A stretch of DNA of 64,000 nt from Winogradskya consettensis (GCF_018332715.1 NZ_BOQP01000008.1:558001-622000), one strand, 5' to 3'. Counted from the stretch's first letter, positions 33,640-43,250 are shown. A program made the numbers and translations. The notes: generated by a model not told the origin, from the sequence alone.

Positions 33640-34644
33640 TTACGACAGCGGGCCGCAGCTGTCCCGTTCGATGATCGTCGGAGGCAGCAGCCGCGTCCCC
33701 GGGGCCTTGCGACCCTCGAGCAGAGCCATCGCGGTCTCGACGGCGAGGGTGCCGACATCGTGCGCGGGGATGTCGGCGGAGGTGAGCTTCACGGGCAGCG
33801 ACGTCGCGACGTCCCGCGGGCAGACCGCCACGATCGACAGGTCCCCCGGCACCGACCGGCCCCGGGCCCGCAGCTCGTCCAGCAGCGGGACCAGGGCATC
33901 CTCGTTGTGCACCACCAGCGCGGTGGTGCCCGGCAGTTCGGAGTCGATCCAGGCCAGGCAGTCGCGTACGCCGTCCGCGCCCGGCTCGCACGAATGCGCG
34001 ACCGTCTCCAGGCCCAGCTCGGCCGACGCGTCCGTGAACCCGTCGAGGAAGCGCTGGGCGTACGTCGTGCCGCGCTCGTAGACCGACGGCGACGGCCCGA
34101 CCAGCGCGACCCGGTGGTGCCCGTGCCCGGCGAGGTGCGCCAGGCATTCCCGGGCGGTGGCGGCGAAGTCGAGGTCGACGCAGGCGATCCCGGCGGGGTC
34201 GTCGGGCAGCCCGATCAGCACCGAGGGCTGTTTGAGCCGGCCGAGCGCCGGGATCCGCACGTCGTCGCCCTCGACGTCCATGACGATCAGCGCGTCGACC
34301 ATCGTGGCCCCGGCGACGCGTTCGAGCCCGGCCGTGCCCTCGTCCTTGGTCAGCAGCAGCACGTCGTGGTGGTAGCGGCGGGCCGCGGTCACGACGGCGG
34401 TCACGAACTGCATGATGACCGGGACGTTGACGTCGGCCCGCAGCGGCACCACCAGGGCCAGGACGCTGGTCCGGCTGCTGGCCAGGGCCCGCGCCCCGGC
34501 GTGCGGGTGATAGCCGAGCTCGGCGATCGCGGCCCGCACCCGGGCGCTGGTCTCGGCGGAGATGGGCCGGCGGCCGCTGAGCACGTAGGAAACCGTGCTC
34601 ATCGACACGCCGGCGGCGCGGGCGACGTCGCTGATCGTCGGCAT
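33640..34644 (-). CDS. LacI-family transcriptional repressor
   Basis: A 334-residue regulator. The N-terminal HTH (TISDVARAAGVSMSTVSYVLSGRRPIS, residues 3-29) and hinge helix (ALASSRTSVLALVVP) are typical, followed by a periplasmic-binding-protein-like effector domain to the end. The ATG at 34644 follows GGGGGAGGG. It sits between the GH35 and binding-protein genes on the same strand. The palindromic sites at 33531 and 40496 have the CG-centred form typical of LacI/CcpA-type operators and are its likely targets. Confidence 0.92.
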   Translation of the reverse strand: MPTISDVARAAGVSMSTVSYVLSGRRPISAETSARVRAAIAELGYHPHAGARALASSRTSVLALVVPLRADVNVPVIMQFVTAVVTAARRYHHDVLLLTKDEGTAGLERVAGATMVDALIVMDVEGDDVRIPALGRLKQPSVLIGLPDDPAGIACVDLDFAATARECLAHLAGHGHHRVALVGPSPSVYERGTTYAQRFLDGFTDASAELGLETVAHSCEPGADGVRDCLAWIDSELPGTTALVVHNEDALVPLLDELRARGRSVPGDLSIVAVCPRDVATSLPVKLTSADIPAHDVGTLAVETAMALLEGRKAPGTRLLPPTIIERDSCGPLS

Positions 34645-34681
34645 CGTCCCTCCCCCGTAGCTCCAACCGTTCGACCGCATC

Positions 34682-37489
34682 CTAACGACCGGTCACCGGA
34701 GTCACGGTTACTCCGCCACGCTGCGTGCCCGCGGTCACCAGTTCCGGTGGGGCGATCGTCCCCGGCTGGTCGGCGACGACCGCGAGCGCGAGGGTGTTCG
34801 CGCCGTGTTCCAGCAGCACCCCGGCGGGGAGGACAAAATCGGTCTGCGGGCCGATACTGCCTCCGTAGTGCCCGAGGTTCCAGCCGTTGAGGAACAGCTG
34901 GATGCGCTGCCCGGCCGGTGGCGTGCCCGGGAACCGCAGCACGACCGAGGTGTCCTGCTTGCGGGGCAGGTCCAGCGTGAAGCCGGTCCGGAACCAGGTG
35001 ACGCCCGGCTTGACCGCCGGGTTCGCCGCCGGCCAGTCGAGCCGGCCGGGCAGGGTCCAGCCGTGGCGCTCGCCGTAGAGGCCGCCGGTGTTGAGCGGGC
35101 CGCGGGCCGGGTCGACGAGGTCCTCGCCGCCCTGTGCGCCCTGGATCCGCCAGGTGACCGGCGTGTCGCCGACCGACGCCCGGATCAGGCCGCGGGGCTG
35201 GCGGAACCGGTTGTCGTCGACGGTCCAGTCGTCGTTGTTGCCCATGTTCTCCACGAGCACCGACACGACCGCCCTCGCGCCGGGTTTCAGCGCCCCGGCC
35301 GGGACGGCGAAGTGCCCGGGCCCGGGATCGGGGTTCTGCGGGGCCTCGGCGTCCGCCTCGACACCGCCGGCCGCCGAGCCGAGGAACCGGCCGTTGAGCC
35401 AGACGAGGTACGTGCCCCGGCGCCCCGTGATCGCGTTGGTGTCGATCGTGGTCTCGGTGCCGGTCGCGGTGAACCTGCCCCGGTACCAGACGGCGCCGCT
35501 GTGGAAGCCGTAGTCGTCGGACGCGAGCCCGGCGTCGGCGACCTTCCACGCCGAGTCGTCGAAGCCCGGCTGGGCCTCGTATCCCTCGGTGCGGCTCGTC
35601 CAGCCACGAAGCGCCGGCAGAGTGACCCTTTCCGGTCCGGGCAGGACGCCGACGACGGAGCCGGAGGACGTGGCGCGGCCCGACAGCGGGCGCCCGTTGA
35701 CCACCACGCGGCCGAATTGTCCAAAAAGTTCCACCGGGGTAGCCTCAGTCGTGTCAGCCCGCAGGGAAAGCAGACCACGGGAGACCGAAGCCGATCGCAG
35801 CAACGAGGTGCCCCGGACCAGGACCGGACCGGCCGAGGTGTCGGCCCGCCAGAACGTCGCCGCGGTCGCGTCGGTGCCGATGAGCAGCAACGCCGGCCGC
35901 CGCCCGCCACCGGTGATCAGCACCCGGGCCAGCCCGCGGTGGGTGTATCCGAGCGTCAGGTTCCCGTTGTCGAACGTGGACGACACCGAGCCGTCCAGCA
36001 CGGTGACGCGGGGCTTCGACGAGTAGCGCAGGGTGGTCGCCCCGGCCGTACCCTCCGTGCCGTAGAGAACGGCGACGTCACGGCCCGCGATCGCCTCGTG
36101 GGTCATGATCTCCGACGTGGACCACGCGAGCCGCTGCCCGCCGAGGTCGTACCCGGCGACCAGGACCTTGGCGTCGCGGCCGATGAGGCGTACGGGCACC
36201 GCGAACCGCCCGTCCGGCGTGGCCCAGTCGAGCGTGCCCGAGTCGTCGGTCAGCGCCGCCCGGTCGGTGTGCCGCAGCAGCACGAACTGCGTACCCGTGT
36301 CGGGATTGGTCCTTGTCTTCGCGAGCAGCGCCGGGTTGCTGGACGCCGGCCCGGCAACCGCATCGGTCTTCGTCAGCGGCGTGAGCGCCCGCAGGAAGTA
36401 GTTCTGCCGCTTGAACTCGTCGTACTTCGCGGTCAGCTGGCGCGCCTCGGTGATCGCCGCGCCGTAGTCGTAGGAGGTGTAGACGTCGTTGGGCTGCGCG
36501 AGCCAGCCCCAGTTGGTGCCGCCGAAGCCCATGTAGTAGTTGAAGGCCGTGGCACCGCTCTCGATCAGGTTGTTCTTGTGGAAGTACTTCATGTACGCGG
36601 GCCCGGTCAGCTCCCGGCACTTGTCGTAACCGGCGTCGTTCAGGTCGATCGCCCCGGACTGGTACTCCGCGGCGAAGCCGGGCGCGTCGGCGCGGATCCG
36701 CTCCGTGACACCTTCACCCCACGGCCCCCACACGGTGTCCGCGTTGGCACAGTCGAACGACTGCGGGTAGTCGTCGACGCCCGGGATCTGCACGGCGCCC
36801 TGCCCGGATCCCCACGTCGACGCCCAGTCCCCCGCGTCGCAGCAGACGTTCGTGGTGATCGGCACGGTGATGCCGTCCTCGCGCGCCTTGGTCTGCAGGT
36901 CCTCCATGTACTGCGCGTCGGTGTTCGCCTGGTACTCGTTCTCCACGTTGTAGAGCAGGACCGAGCCGGTGCCCCGGGTCACCTGGTGCCGGGCGATGAT
37001 CGGGTTGATGTGGTTCAACCAGTCCCGGTAGGCACGGGTGTAGCCGGGCGCACTCGTGCGCGCCCGCCCCGGCACCCGCTTCAGCCAGGCGGGAAACCCA
37101 CCCCCGGTGGTCTCGGCATTGATGTACGGCCCCGGCCTGGCGATCACATAAAGGCCAACTTCTTCGGCGGTACGCAGTAAGCGCTCGACATCGCGCACGC
37201 CGGTGAAGTCGTACACGCCGTCCTTGGGCGAGTGGTAGGCCCAGTTGAAGTAGATCGACACGGCGTTGAACCCCGCCGCCCGGTACTTCTCGAGCACGTC
37301 ACGCCACAGGTCGGGGCTGGGCAGCCGGAAGTAGTGGAACTCCGCCGCCTGCAGCAGCACCCGCTTCCCGTCGAGCGTGATCGAGTAGTTGTCATAGCTG
37401 ACCCGATGCTTGTCGCGGGCCTGGGCGGGGCTCGACAAGCCGGTCACGCCCAGGATCGCCACGAGCAGCACCGCGAAGAGTCTGCGCAT
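34682..37489 (-). CDS. Secreted GH35 beta-galactosidase
   Basis: A 935-residue protein with a signal peptide ending near AQA (residue 24). The GH35 TIM barrel occupies about residues 30-350. The acid/base Glu is in NVENEYQ (Glu185) and the nucleophile Glu lies near residue 275 in PGFAAEYQSG. C-terminal beta domains include two galactose-binding-like jelly rolls (GVWYRGRFTATG and TWFRTGFTLDLP regions). It should remove terminal beta-galactose from side chains outside the cell. The ATG at 37489 is one base from the GH3 stop. Confidence 0.9.
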   Translation of the reverse strand: MRRLFAVLLVAILGVTGLSSPAQARDKHRVSYDNYSITLDGKRVLLQAAEFHYFRLPSPDLWRDVLEKYRAAGFNAVSIYFNWAYHSPKDGVYDFTGVRDVERLLRTAEEVGLYVIARPGPYINAETTGGGFPAWLKRVPGRARTSAPGYTRAYRDWLNHINPIIARHQVTRGTGSVLLYNVENEYQANTDAQYMEDLQTKAREDGITVPITTNVCCDAGDWASTWGSGQGAVQIPGVDDYPQSFDCANADTVWGPWGEGVTERIRADAPGFAAEYQSGAIDLNDAGYDKCRELTGPAYMKYFHKNNLIESGATAFNYYMGFGGTNWGWLAQPNDVYTSYDYGAAITEARQLTAKYDEFKRQNYFLRALTPLTKTDAVAGPASSNPALLAKTRTNPDTGTQFVLLRHTDRAALTDDSGTLDWATPDGRFAVPVRLIGRDAKVLVAGYDLGGQRLAWSTSEIMTHEAIAGRDVAVLYGTEGTAGATTLRYSSKPRVTVLDGSVSSTFDNGNLTLGYTHRGLARVLITGGGRRPALLLIGTDATAATFWRADTSAGPVLVRGTSLLRSASVSRGLLSLRADTTEATPVELFGQFGRVVVNGRPLSGRATSSGSVVGVLPGPERVTLPALRGWTSRTEGYEAQPGFDDSAWKVADAGLASDDYGFHSGAVWYRGRFTATGTETTIDTNAITGRRGTYLVWLNGRFLGSAAGGVEADAEAPQNPDPGPGHFAVPAGALKPGARAVVSVLVENMGNNDDWTVDDNRFRQPRGLIRASVGDTPVTWRIQGAQGGEDLVDPARGPLNTGGLYGERHGWTLPGRLDWPAANPAVKPGVTWFRTGFTLDLPRKQDTSVVLRFPGTPPAGQRIQLFLNGWNLGHYGGSIGPQTDFVLPAGVLLEHGANTLALAVVADQPGTIAPPELVTAGTQRGGVTVTPVTGR

Positions 37490-37490
37490 G

Positions 37491-40406
37491 TCAGCGCCCC
37501 CGGAACTCGGCAAGGCGGACCCCCGCGCTGAGTACGAGGTAGACGTCGCCACGCGCGGCAGCGATCTTTGCGGACGTGCTGACGTACGTGTAGCGGTTGC
37601 CCGTGCTCGGCACCTGGACCGTCCCGAGCAGCTTGCCGGTCGCCGAGCCCTGCCGGATCTGGATCGTGCCGGTGCCCGCGGACTCCTTGGCGACCTTCGC
37701 GGTGAAGGTGGACCCGATCGTCGCGCGCTTGTAGGAGACCCAGTCGCCGTCGGTGTTCGCGCCGACGGCAGTGCCGCGGGCCTTGGACTCGTCGACGAGC
37801 GCCGCGCCGCTGTAGTCGTCGAACGCCTCCGCCCTGGTGGTGCGGGTCAGATCGCGGACGGGGATGGTCTCGCCGTTCACGTGCAGGGTGCCGCGGGCGC
37901 GGATGTCCGCCGAGGACGACCCGACGAGGATGTCGTGGGTGGCGTCCTCGACGACCCAGCGCTCGCGGGTGACGTCCCAGTGGGCGAGGTCGGCACGATC
38001 GAAGTGCAGGGTGACCGTACGTTTCTGTCCGGGCTGAAGGCTGACCCGGTCGAAGGCGCGCAGCTGCTGGAGGGGTTGCTTGTCCCGGGAGGTGCGCTGG
38101 TGGGTGTAGAGCTGCACGACCTCGTCGCCGGCCCGCTTGCCCGTGTTGGTCACCTCGACGGTGGCCGTGGTGCCGTTCACGCGCAGGTTCGAGTAGCGGA
38201 AATCGGTGTAGGAGAGGCCGAAGCCGAACGGGTAGAGCGGCTTGTCCTTGCTGTAGAGGTAAGTCTGCCCGGTCTTGATGATGTCGTACTGGTTGAGGTC
38301 GGCCGGGAGCGTCGAGTCGTCACGCGGCCACGTCTGGGTGAGCCGCCCGGCCGGGTTGACCGAGCCGAACAGCACGTCGGCGATCGCGTGCCCGGTCTCG
38401 GCACCGGCGTGGGTCGTCCAGACGATCGCCGGGACGTGTTCCTGCTCCCACGTGATCGAGTCCGGGTAGCTCGTCTGCAGCACGACGACGGTGTTCGGGT
38501 TCGCCTTCAGCACCGCGCGCACGAGCGCCTCCTGGCCCTCGCCGAGCGCCGTCGTGCTCCGGTCGTGCGCCTCGCGGCCGTTGATGAACGGCATGCTGCC
38601 GACCACGACCACCGCGGTGTCCGCCTTCTTCGCCGCCGCGACCGCCTGGTCGATGCCGCTGGACAGGATCTCCTTGGTGAAGTGCGCGGCGCCCGCGGCG
38701 TCCGGTGAGCCCAGCGTGAGCGCGCCGTCGGCGCCTACCGTCACGTAGGTGTTCGCGCCGAACCAGCTCTCCTGCGTCTCGTACCCCGCGTAGTGGATGA
38801 CGAACGTGCCGTCGCTCTGCGCCTCGAGCTTGAACTGCTGCTGGACGTACCAGCCGTTGGGCTGCTCGTCGCGGGTGATGAACGGTCCCCAGTTGTAGCC
38901 GAGGTAGCGGCCGGTGCCGACGTTGCGCAGGGTGTTCACGCCCTGTCCCCAGTCGACGGCGTCGAACTGGGCGGCGGCGTCCGCGGTGGTGCCGGTGACC
39001 GAGACGGGTGTGGTGTCGGTGCTGCCCGTGGACGTCACGTAGCGGCCGGTCGCGACGTCCTTGAGCGCGATCCGGTCGGATGCCTCGCTGGTCGTGACGC
39101 TCTTCGCGCGCTCGCGGATCCCGTCGGCGGCGGTGACCTGGTAGGGCAGATGGGCGCCGTACCAGTCGCTGTAGAGCACGTCGCCGAGCGGGCCGACCAC
39201 CGCGACGTCCTTGCCGGTCGCGAGCGGGAGTGCCTTGCGGTCGTTCTTGAGCAGGACCATGGCGTCGGCGGCAGTCTCGCGTGCCAGGGCCTGGTGGGCG
39301 GGGGCGTTGATGACGTCGGCGCCGATCCTCGCGTACGGTCCGCCGTCGGGGTCGAACTCCCCCAGCCGGAAGCGGATGCTCAGAGCGTGACCCGCCGCGG
39401 CGTCGATGTCCCTGGTGGTCAGCAGCCCCTGCGCGAGCGCCGCCTTGATCGACGTCACGGTCGGGGTGCCGTTGCCGTCGTCGATCGTGAAGCTGTCCAG
39501 ACCCGCCTTGATCACGGCCGCGTTCGCCTCGGGCTGGGTCGCGTAGTACTTCTGCGAACCGGTCAGGTTGTACGGCGCGTACGCGTCGCTGACGTTGAAC
39601 AGCGGCTGATCGCTCCACGACCGGACCAGGGTGCCCAGATCGGGGTCCACGGTGGCGGGACGGCCGTTGATCAGGTTGTAGGACGCCATCACACCGGTCG
39701 CGGCACCGGCCTCGAGGGCGGGCTTGAACGCCGCGCGGTCGTACTCGTTGAGCACCCGTTGCGGGACGTTCGACGACGTGACGTCGCGGCCCTTCTCGTT
39801 GTTGTAGGCGAGGTAGTGCTTCAGCGTCGGGGCGGTCTTCAGGTAGCGGGGGTCGTCACCCTCCAGGCCGTTGCCGTACGCCGTGGAGATCGCGCCCGTG
39901 AGCAGCGGGTCCTCGGAGTAGCCCTCCTCGTTGCGGCCCCAGCGCGGGTCGCGGAGCAGGTTGACGACCGGCGCCCAGAGGTTGAGCCCCCACACCCGGT
40001 CGTTCTGCGCGTGATAGCCGCGCGCCTCGTCGGCGACCACGTCCCCGACGCGTTCGAGCAGCGCGGGGTCCCAGGTGCTGGCGAGGCCGACCGGCTGCGG
40101 GAACGACGTGCCGTTCGCCGTGACCACCGCGCCGTTGTTGTCGATGTCGTTCGACCACGCGACGCCGTGCAGCGCCTCGGTGCCGGCCTTGAACAGCTTG
40201 ATGCCGAGCCGGGGGATGGCCGGCTGGTACTGGTGCAGCAGCGAGATCTTCTCGTCGAGGGTCAGCCGGCCGACCAGGTCGGCGGTGCGTCTTTCCATGC
40301 TGAGCCGCGGATTCTGGAACGGATAGGCCGGGGCGGCCAATGCCTGCCCCGGGACGAACGGCAATGCCAGCAGGGCGGTGGCGAGAACGGCCAGGGTTTT
40401 TCGCAT
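37491..40406 (-). CDS. Secreted GH3 beta-glucosidase/beta-xylosidase with inserted trefoil-like and C-terminal CBM modules
   Basis: A 971-residue enzyme with a signal peptide ending GQALA. The GH3 N-domain carries HYLAYNNEKGRDVTSSN and the nucleophile Asp274 in NVSDAYAP. The C-domain follows (ADAMVLLKNDRKALPL onward). A roughly 145-residue insertion at about 440-585 has repeated IALKDVATGRYV / LRNVGTGRYLGY strands like fascin/beta-trefoil modules. Next is an FnIII-like domain, then a CBM6-like module from about residue 860. ATG at 40406 follows GAAGGAAAAG. It is first in the GH3-GH35 unit, below a LacI-type operator. Confidence 0.88.
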   Translation of the reverse strand: MRKTLAVLATALLALPFVPGQALAAPAYPFQNPRLSMERRTADLVGRLTLDEKISLLHQYQPAIPRLGIKLFKAGTEALHGVAWSNDIDNNGAVVTANGTSFPQPVGLASTWDPALLERVGDVVADEARGYHAQNDRVWGLNLWAPVVNLLRDPRWGRNEEGYSEDPLLTGAISTAYGNGLEGDDPRYLKTAPTLKHYLAYNNEKGRDVTSSNVPQRVLNEYDRAAFKPALEAGAATGVMASYNLINGRPATVDPDLGTLVRSWSDQPLFNVSDAYAPYNLTGSQKYYATQPEANAAVIKAGLDSFTIDDGNGTPTVTSIKAALAQGLLTTRDIDAAAGHALSIRFRLGEFDPDGGPYARIGADVINAPAHQALARETAADAMVLLKNDRKALPLATGKDVAVVGPLGDVLYSDWYGAHLPYQVTAADGIRERAKSVTTSEASDRIALKDVATGRYVTSTGSTDTTPVSVTGTTADAAAQFDAVDWGQGVNTLRNVGTGRYLGYNWGPFITRDEQPNGWYVQQQFKLEAQSDGTFVIHYAGYETQESWFGANTYVTVGADGALTLGSPDAAGAAHFTKEILSSGIDQAVAAAKKADTAVVVVGSMPFINGREAHDRSTTALGEGQEALVRAVLKANPNTVVVLQTSYPDSITWEQEHVPAIVWTTHAGAETGHAIADVLFGSVNPAGRLTQTWPRDDSTLPADLNQYDIIKTGQTYLYSKDKPLYPFGFGLSYTDFRYSNLRVNGTTATVEVTNTGKRAGDEVVQLYTHQRTSRDKQPLQQLRAFDRVSLQPGQKRTVTLHFDRADLAHWDVTRERWVVEDATHDILVGSSSADIRARGTLHVNGETIPVRDLTRTTRAEAFDDYSGAALVDESKARGTAVGANTDGDWVSYKRATIGSTFTAKVAKESAGTGTIQIRQGSATGKLLGTVQVPSTGNRYTYVSTSAKIAAARGDVYLVLSAGVRLAEFRGR

Positions 40407-40436
40407 GATCTTTTCCTTCGCCAGGACATGCGGAAT

Positions 40437-40469
40437 CACCCTTTCCCCGTGAATTATCGGGAAAGGGTG
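40437..40469. promoter_or_regulatory. Hairpin in the GH3 5' leader
   Basis: A perfect 11-bp inverted repeat, CACCCTTTCCC and GGGAAAGGGTG, encloses an 11-nt loop, 31-63 nt upstream of the GH3 ATG and downstream of the LacI-type operator, so it would be in the transcript. It may stabilise the message or be a protein-binding site. Confidence 0.65.
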
Positions 40470-40495
40470 TGAACAGTAAGACCAGGTGAGATGCC

Positions 40496-40511
40496 GTCGA
40501 AGCGCTTCGAC
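40496..40511. promoter_or_regulatory. LacI-family operator upstream of GH3
   Basis: GTCGAAGCGCTTCGAC, a perfect 16-bp palindrome identical to the core at 33531-33552. It lies 90 bp upstream of the GH3 ATG. Confidence 0.88.
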
Positions 40512-40547
40512 AAGCGGACGGGTAACAGGGCTCGGTAATGACGGTGG

Positions 40548-40562
40548 ATGGTTGCCAACCAT
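40548..40562. promoter_or_regulatory. Second dyad in the GH3/kinase intergenic region
   Basis: ATGGTTG-C-CAACCAT, a perfect 7-bp dyad about 150 bp upstream of GH3 and 63 bp beyond the end of the kinase gene. It differs from the LacI-type site and could bind another regulator. Overlapping TTGCCA and TATGGT hexamers on the minus strand, spaced 18 bp, could form the GH3 promoter. Confidence 0.5.
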
Positions 40563-40624
40563 AGATGCCCTGCAATACCCCTGGCAATGGTTACCGGTAC
40601 ATCACCGAAATCTCCCGGTAATCA

Positions 40625-42085
40625 TTACCAGTCGAAAGGGACACCCTCGGTCCGCCCGCCGCTGCCCCCGGAAATGATCTTCGCTCCGGTGTAATGCCAG
40701 GACAGCGTCACGACGTAGCGGCCACCGTGCGGCACGTCGAGTGTCGCCGGGCCGCAGTCCCTGCGCGGGTCGAGGCCGGTGAACGTCAGGTCCTCGCACG
40801 TGTGCGGGCCGGCCACCACCGCGCCGCCGACCACTGCCTCCCGGACGCTCAGTTCCACATCGGCGCGTACGCCGGGCGGGGCGGCAAGGTGCCCGGCAAC
40901 CCGCACGACCACGCCGAGCGCGTGACACGGCTGGGCGATGAGCGGATGGCCCGGCTCCCCGCTCGTGAACCTGTCCCCGCACTGCCAGGCGGCGCTGGTC
41001 TGCGTACCCTTGCCGGCCGCGGCGGCGTCCCTCCTGCTCGGAGCACGGGAGCCGATGACACCCGCGGTGAGCAGGCCGCAGGTCAGCACGAGCACCAGGA
41101 AGCCGCGGCGGCCCCACGCCCAGTCGTGCGGGCGGTTCTGCGGGCGGCGCTTGGCCTGGTCCTTCGGATCCACGGGCCGGGCCGATTCGCGCTTGCCCGG
41201 GGCGGGCATCGCGGGCACACCCTCCATCTCGCGGGTCAGGCGCACGAGACTGTCGCGCAGCGCGGTCGCCTCGGGTCGGCGCGACGGATCCTTGTCCAGG
41301 CAGCGGGCGATCACCGCCCAGACGGCGTCGGCCATCCCCACCGGGCGCCGCGGCCGCTCGTCGAGGTGGCCGCGCAGCACGGCGAACGGCTCCCCCGCGT
41401 ACGGGGTGCGACCCGAGACCAGTTCGAACAGGACGATGCCGAGGGCGTACACGTCGGCGGCCGGGGCGGCCTCACCGCCGCTGATCGCCTCCGGGGCCAT
41501 GTAGTGCGGGGTGCCGACCACCGCGTGCGAGCTGGTCACGCCGGGGCTGTCCAGCACCCGGGCGATCCCGAAATCGGTCAGCCGCACATCCTCGCGGTCC
41601 CCTTCGGTCTGCAGCAGGATGTTGTCCGGCTTGACGTCGCGGTGCACCACCCCCAGCCCGTGCGCCACGGCGAGCGCCGCCGCGACCTGGGCCAGCAGCC
41701 GCGCCGCCTCGGCCGGCTCCAGGGTGCCCTCGCGCCGCAGCCGCTCCCGCAGGCTCCCCCCGGCGACGAAGTCCATGGCCAGGCCCAACGACTCCCCCAC
41801 ACTGAACAGGTCCCGCACCCCCACCACGTGCTCATGACGCACCATCTTCAGGATGGAGCGTTCCTGCACGAACCGGCTGACCAGCTTCGGCTGCCGCAGC
41901 AACCCCTCGTGCAGCAGCTTCACCGCGACCTGATCACCGGTCGCGCTCTCCAGCCCCCGCCACACGGTGCCGGTGGCGCCCCGCCCGACCGGGCAGATCA
42001 GCACGTACGAGCTGCCGACACGCCGGCCACTGAGATCCGCCGCGGCGGTCCCGTCGTCGTCGTCCGGCTCTGGGGTGGGCGGCAC
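40625..42085 (-). CDS. Membrane-anchored serine/threonine protein kinase
   Basis: A 486-residue Hanks-type kinase. The catalytic domain covers about 27-285, with the glycine loop GRGATGTVW, the VAVKLL lysine, HRDVKPDNILL and DFGIARV, so it is active-looking. A proline/lysine-rich juxtamembrane segment leads to one transmembrane helix (about 328-346). The extracellular C-terminal domain of about 120 residues has four cysteines that could form disulfides; it is not a PASTA domain. It ends 219 bp from the GH3 start and shares its strand. Confidence 0.92.
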   Translation of the reverse strand: MPPTPEPDDDDGTAAADLSGRRVGSSYVLICPVGRGATGTVWRGLESATGDQVAVKLLHEGLLRQPKLVSRFVQERSILKMVRHEHVVGVRDLFSVGESLGLAMDFVAGGSLRERLRREGTLEPAEAARLLAQVAAALAVAHGLGVVHRDVKPDNILLQTEGDREDVRLTDFGIARVLDSPGVTSSHAVVGTPHYMAPEAISGGEAAPAADVYALGIVLFELVSGRTPYAGEPFAVLRGHLDERPRRPVGMADAVWAVIARCLDKDPSRRPEATALRDSLVRLTREMEGVPAMPAPGKRESARPVDPKDQAKRRPQNRPHDWAWGRRGFLVLVLTCGLLTAGVIGSRAPSRRDAAAAGKGTQTSAAWQCGDRFTSGEPGHPLIAQPCHALGVVVRVAGHLAAPPGVRADVELSVREAVVGGAVVAGPHTCEDLTFTGLDPRRDCGPATLDVPHGGRYVVTLSWHYTGAKIISGGSGGRTEGVPFDW

Positions 42086-42260
42086 GTGGGTGTCGGATCC
42101 TCTCGCTCACCGGAACTTCGCTTGCAGGGTGTCACGATGGTCGCCCCGGCACGGCGGACGAGCAATGGGCGTACGCCTGAATATCCGCGAAGCGCAAGCC
42201 TGTCCACCCACCCGTCACCCCGCCCCGGACCCTTCGTTGGGCAGGGTTGGCGGCCCCGCC

Positions 42261-43250
42261 CTACTCCACCACCTCGACGATCAGCCCGCTCGTCCCCGCC
42301 AGCGCCCGGCTCCCCGCCACCAGCACACTGGGCAACGCGAGCACCGCCGCCGCGGGCAGATCCACGTCGAGCCCACCGTCGACGGTCCGCTGCACATCGA
42401 ACGCCTCGGCACCACGCAGCAGCACCCGGACACCGTCACCATCGATGATCAGATCGCGCCCGTGATGCAGCCGGTCACGCACCGCCTGAGCCACCGCGCC
42501 GGCCGTGACGGCCTCGAAGGTCAACCGGACCATGTCCCCCTCATCGGACCACCCGAACCCGGCCACCAGCAACAGCCCGGTCGACGAGCCGTCCCTCGCC
42601 CGCCCGGCACCGATCGCGTCCCGCACCGCCGGGTCGTCCGTGATCGGCGCCCGATCAAGATCGGTGACCAGCAGCGGCTGCCGCTCGGCGAGCAGATCCA
42701 GCACCCCGGTGGTGTCCCACTGCCGGGCCGCGGCGTACTCCTCGCCGGTCAGGCCCACCACCTGCAGGAACTGCACCCGCCCCCGCGGGGTGTCGATCGT
42801 CCGCAGCTCCGGGTCCTCGGCGAACGCCAGCGCCGTCAGGGCCGTCGGGTACTCCTGCCGGATCGGCCCGTTGGCGTCGATGTGATGGCCCGGCTCGAAC
42901 CAGTTGCCGCTGGACTCCACGTATCTTGCGAGGTTCTGCAGCAGGTTCGCAGCCCAGACGGGCGGCTCGGTGTCGTCGGCCGCGCGGCTCACCCGGAAGG
43001 TGAACTCGAACCCCCACCCGGAGATGTCGCAGTCCCCAGCGTCTGTCGAGTACAACTCACTCATCCCGTAGCCGACGATGTGCCAGTGGGGAACCGGCTC
43101 GTCCCGCGGGTAAAAGCTCACGCCGTCGAGGGGGTCCGGACCGCCCAGCGCAAACCGGTGCAACGTCCCGAAATGCTTCGGCGCGACCCCGGGATAGAAC
43201 TCGTCGAGCCGGGCATCGATGGCGTCCCACCCGGGCGCATCAGAAGTCAT
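42261..43250 (-). CDS. Suppressor-of-fused (SUFU) domain protein
   Basis: A 329-residue protein. The N-terminal SUFU-like domain includes DEFYPGVAPKHFGTLHRFALGG, VPHWHIVGYGMSELY and GWGFEFTFRV, and the rest (residues 190-329) is a less conserved beta-rich part. Bacterial SUFU proteins are often immunity factors for polymorphic toxins, but no toxin is next to this gene. The next gene downstream on the strand is the kinase. ATG at 43250. Confidence 0.8.
   Translation of the reverse strand: MTSDAPGWDAIDARLDEFYPGVAPKHFGTLHRFALGGPDPLDGVSFYPRDEPVPHWHIVGYGMSELYSTDAGDCDISGWGFEFTFRVSRAADDTEPPVWAANLLQNLARYVESSGNWFEPGHHIDANGPIRQEYPTALTALAFAEDPELRTIDTPRGRVQFLQVVGLTGEEYAAARQWDTTGVLDLLAERQPLLVTDLDRAPITDDPAVRDAIGAGRARDGSSTGLLLVAGFGWSDEGDMVRLTFEAVTAGAVAQAVRDRLHHGRDLIIDGDGVRVLLRGAEAFDVQRTVDGGLDVDLPAAAVLALPSVLVAGSRALAGTSGLIVEVVE

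Noticed and set aside
34805..40472. Long plus-strand frames (791 and 559 codons) opposite GH35 and GH3
   Set aside because: They are antisense shadows. GH35 and GH3 have signal peptides and full catalytic motifs on the minus strand; the plus frames have no recognisable domain.
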